From NCBI GenBank assembly GCA_003156235.1, contig PMGP01000014.1, forward strand, positions 1 through 5,443: DNA of 5,443 bases. The letters run 5' to 3'. The stretch is from Acidobacteriaceae bacterium (GTDB taxonomy: Bacteria > Acidobacteriota > Terriglobia > Terriglobales > Acidobacteriaceae). Positions 4,546 to 5,443 of the stretch are shown here, in pieces; position 1 is the stretch's first letter; each line of letters opens with the position of its first letter. The notes beneath the pieces were generated by a model. It did not search any database. It was not told the DNA's origin and saw only the letters and a program-made list of their open reading frames with translations. Both the position numbers and the translations under genes were made by a program.

Positions 4546-5443
4546 TTAGAGGCCCTCCTGAAGCGCAAATTGCGCGGTGATGAATTCGGCGTCCACGGGC
4601 AATCCGTTGTAGTGGAGAATGCTGCGCAGCTTGGTCACCTGGGCGGCGGGAAGATCGAGCTTGAGAAGGCTGGCCAGTTGCGCGTCGCGGTCTTGCTCGA
4701 CGACATAAATGCGATCGTGAGAGGCCACAAAGTCGTGAATCTCATGGGCAAAAGGCCACGCCCGGATGCGCATATAATCCACATCTTTCCCATAGCGCTG
4801 CTTGATCTGGTCGAGGCTTTCGGTGAGGGCGCAATCGGTGGAACCATAGGCCACGCAACCGATCCCTGATTTTCGATTCTGGGAGCTTCCGCCTTTGACC
4901 ACAACCGGCGCCGGAAGCAGCGCACGCATCTTCTCGAACTTCTGCGCCAGCCGGTCCATCACCGCCTGGTACTCCTCCGGGTCCTCGGTGTACTTGGCCG
5001 CGTCGTTGTGTCCCGAGCCGCGGGTAAAGTACGAAGCCTTGGGATGCCGCGTTCCGGGCAGCGTGCGCCAGCCAACGGCGTCGCCGTCCACGTCGCGGTA
5101 ACGGGCAAAGCCGCCCAGCCGCTCCAGATCTTCCGCGGTAAGAATCTTGCCGCGATCCAGCGGCTTAGCAGGATAATCGAACGGCTCCGACATCCAGTTG
5201 TTCATACCCAGATCGAGATCAGTAAGCAGAAAGACCGGAGTCTGCATGCGCTCGGCCAGGTCGAAGGCCGCCTGGGTCAGCTCGAAGCACTCCTTGACCG
5301 AGCCCGGCAGCAGAATCGGGTGCTTGGTGTCGCCGTGCGACAGGAAGGCAGCCGAGAGCAGATCGGCCTGCTGGGTGCGCGTGGGCAGGCCTGTCGAAGG
5401 CCCGGTGCGCTGCACGTTGATGATCACGCCGGGAATCTCGGCG
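4546..5443 (-). CDS. korA: 2-oxoacid:ferredoxin oxidoreductase, alpha subunit, C-terminal part (runs off right edge)
   Basis: About 298 C-terminal residues are visible. The frame is open to the edge (AEIPGVIINVQR), so the GTG at 5427-5425 is an internal Val codon and the true start is outside. The block QRTGPSTGLPTRTQQADL is the alpha-subunit signature around the substrate and pyrimidine-binding region. It is followed by SHGDTKHPILLPGSVKECFE and AERMQTPVFLLTDLDLGMN, typical of the family. The last 100 or so residues (GCVAYGSTDCALTES, RIRAWPF, YVVEQDRDAQLASLL) form the C-terminal domain that packs against the beta subunit. Two-subunit enzymes of this kind usually have an alpha subunit of about 600 residues with a fused N-terminal gamma domain; whether that fusion exists here cannot be seen. 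The stop TAA (4548-4546) abuts the korB ATG. The operon promoter lies beyond the window. Confidence 0.88.
   Translation of the reverse strand, partial: AEIPGVIINVQRTGPSTGLPTRTQQADLLSAAFLSHGDTKHPILLPGSVKECFELTQAAFDLAERMQTPVFLLTDLDLGMNNWMSEPFDYPAKPLDRGKILTAEDLERLGGFARYRDVDGDAVGWRTLPGTRHPKASYFTRGSGHNDAAKYTEDPEEYQAVMDRLAQKFEKMRALLPAPVVVKGGSSQNRKSGIGCVAYGSTDCALTESLDQIKQRYGKDVDYMRIRAWPFAHEIHDFVASHDRIYVVEQDRDAQLASLLKLDLPAAQVTKLRSILHYNGLPVDAEFITAQFALQEGL
4554..4559 (-). promoter_or_regulatory. korB ribosome binding site embedded in the end of korA
   Basis: On the minus strand a perfect AGGAGG lies in the codons for the last residues of korA (QEGL, stop) and 8 nt before the korB ATG. With the TAAATG junction this allows direct re-initiation, which helps keep the two subunits equal in amount. 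Confidence 0.8.

Noticed and set aside
3604..4869. A 421-codon plus-strand open frame antisense to korB and korA
   Set aside because: The translation is a Val/Ala/Gly/Asp/His-rich shadow without motifs, while the minus strand encodes clear KorB and KorA signatures.

Overview
The window is GC-rich (roughly 60% by eye) and densely coding. It looks like chromosomal DNA from an acidobacterium, probably class Terriglobia. The pointers are a secreted DUF3617 protein with the Met-rich style I associate with that group, a DUF4254 protein, and a KorAB-type 2-oxoacid:ferredoxin oxidoreductase beside a CofD/YvcK-like gene. This assignment is inference from protein resemblance; there is no rRNA or other taxonomic marker.

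Layout, left to right. (1) Positions 1-52, minus strand: the first 17 codons of a gene running off the left edge. The peptide carries PHRRWNPL, the N-terminal signature of galactose-1-phosphate uridylyltransferase (GalT). (2) 53-406: a divergent intergenic region with a candidate sigma70 promoter and a 9-bp dyad, ahead of (3) 407-1009, plus strand: a complete DUF4254 protein of unknown function. (4) 1010-1192: a spacer with a very good sigma70-type promoter (TTGACG-17-TATAAA) and an overlapping inverted repeat. (5) 1193-1735 and 1743-2819, plus strand: a two-gene operon of a small TPR protein (TTG start) and a YvcK/CofD-like protein, 7 nt apart. (6) 2904-3422, plus strand: an exported DUF3617 protein with four Cys in its mature part and a Met-rich tandem repeat. 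(7) 3457-3480: a strong hairpin between convergent genes, probably a terminator for both strands. (8) 3508-4545 and 4546-5443, minus strand: korB and the 3' part of korA, with the korA stop directly abutting the korB start (TAAATG).

The genes do not form one pathway. KorAB is central carbon metabolism (2-oxoacid oxidation with CoA and ferredoxin), GalT is galactose/UDP-sugar metabolism, and YvcK is a UDP-sugar-responsive regulator of central carbon and cell-envelope metabolism in other bacteria. A loose theme of carbon and sugar-nucleotide metabolism is possible but unproven. No mobile element, CRISPR array, tRNA, rRNA or recognisable riboswitch was seen. Nothing here amounts to a clearly new system. 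The least understood parts are the DUF4254 gene with its regulatory region, the TPR-yvcK pairing, and the Met-rich DUF3617 protein.
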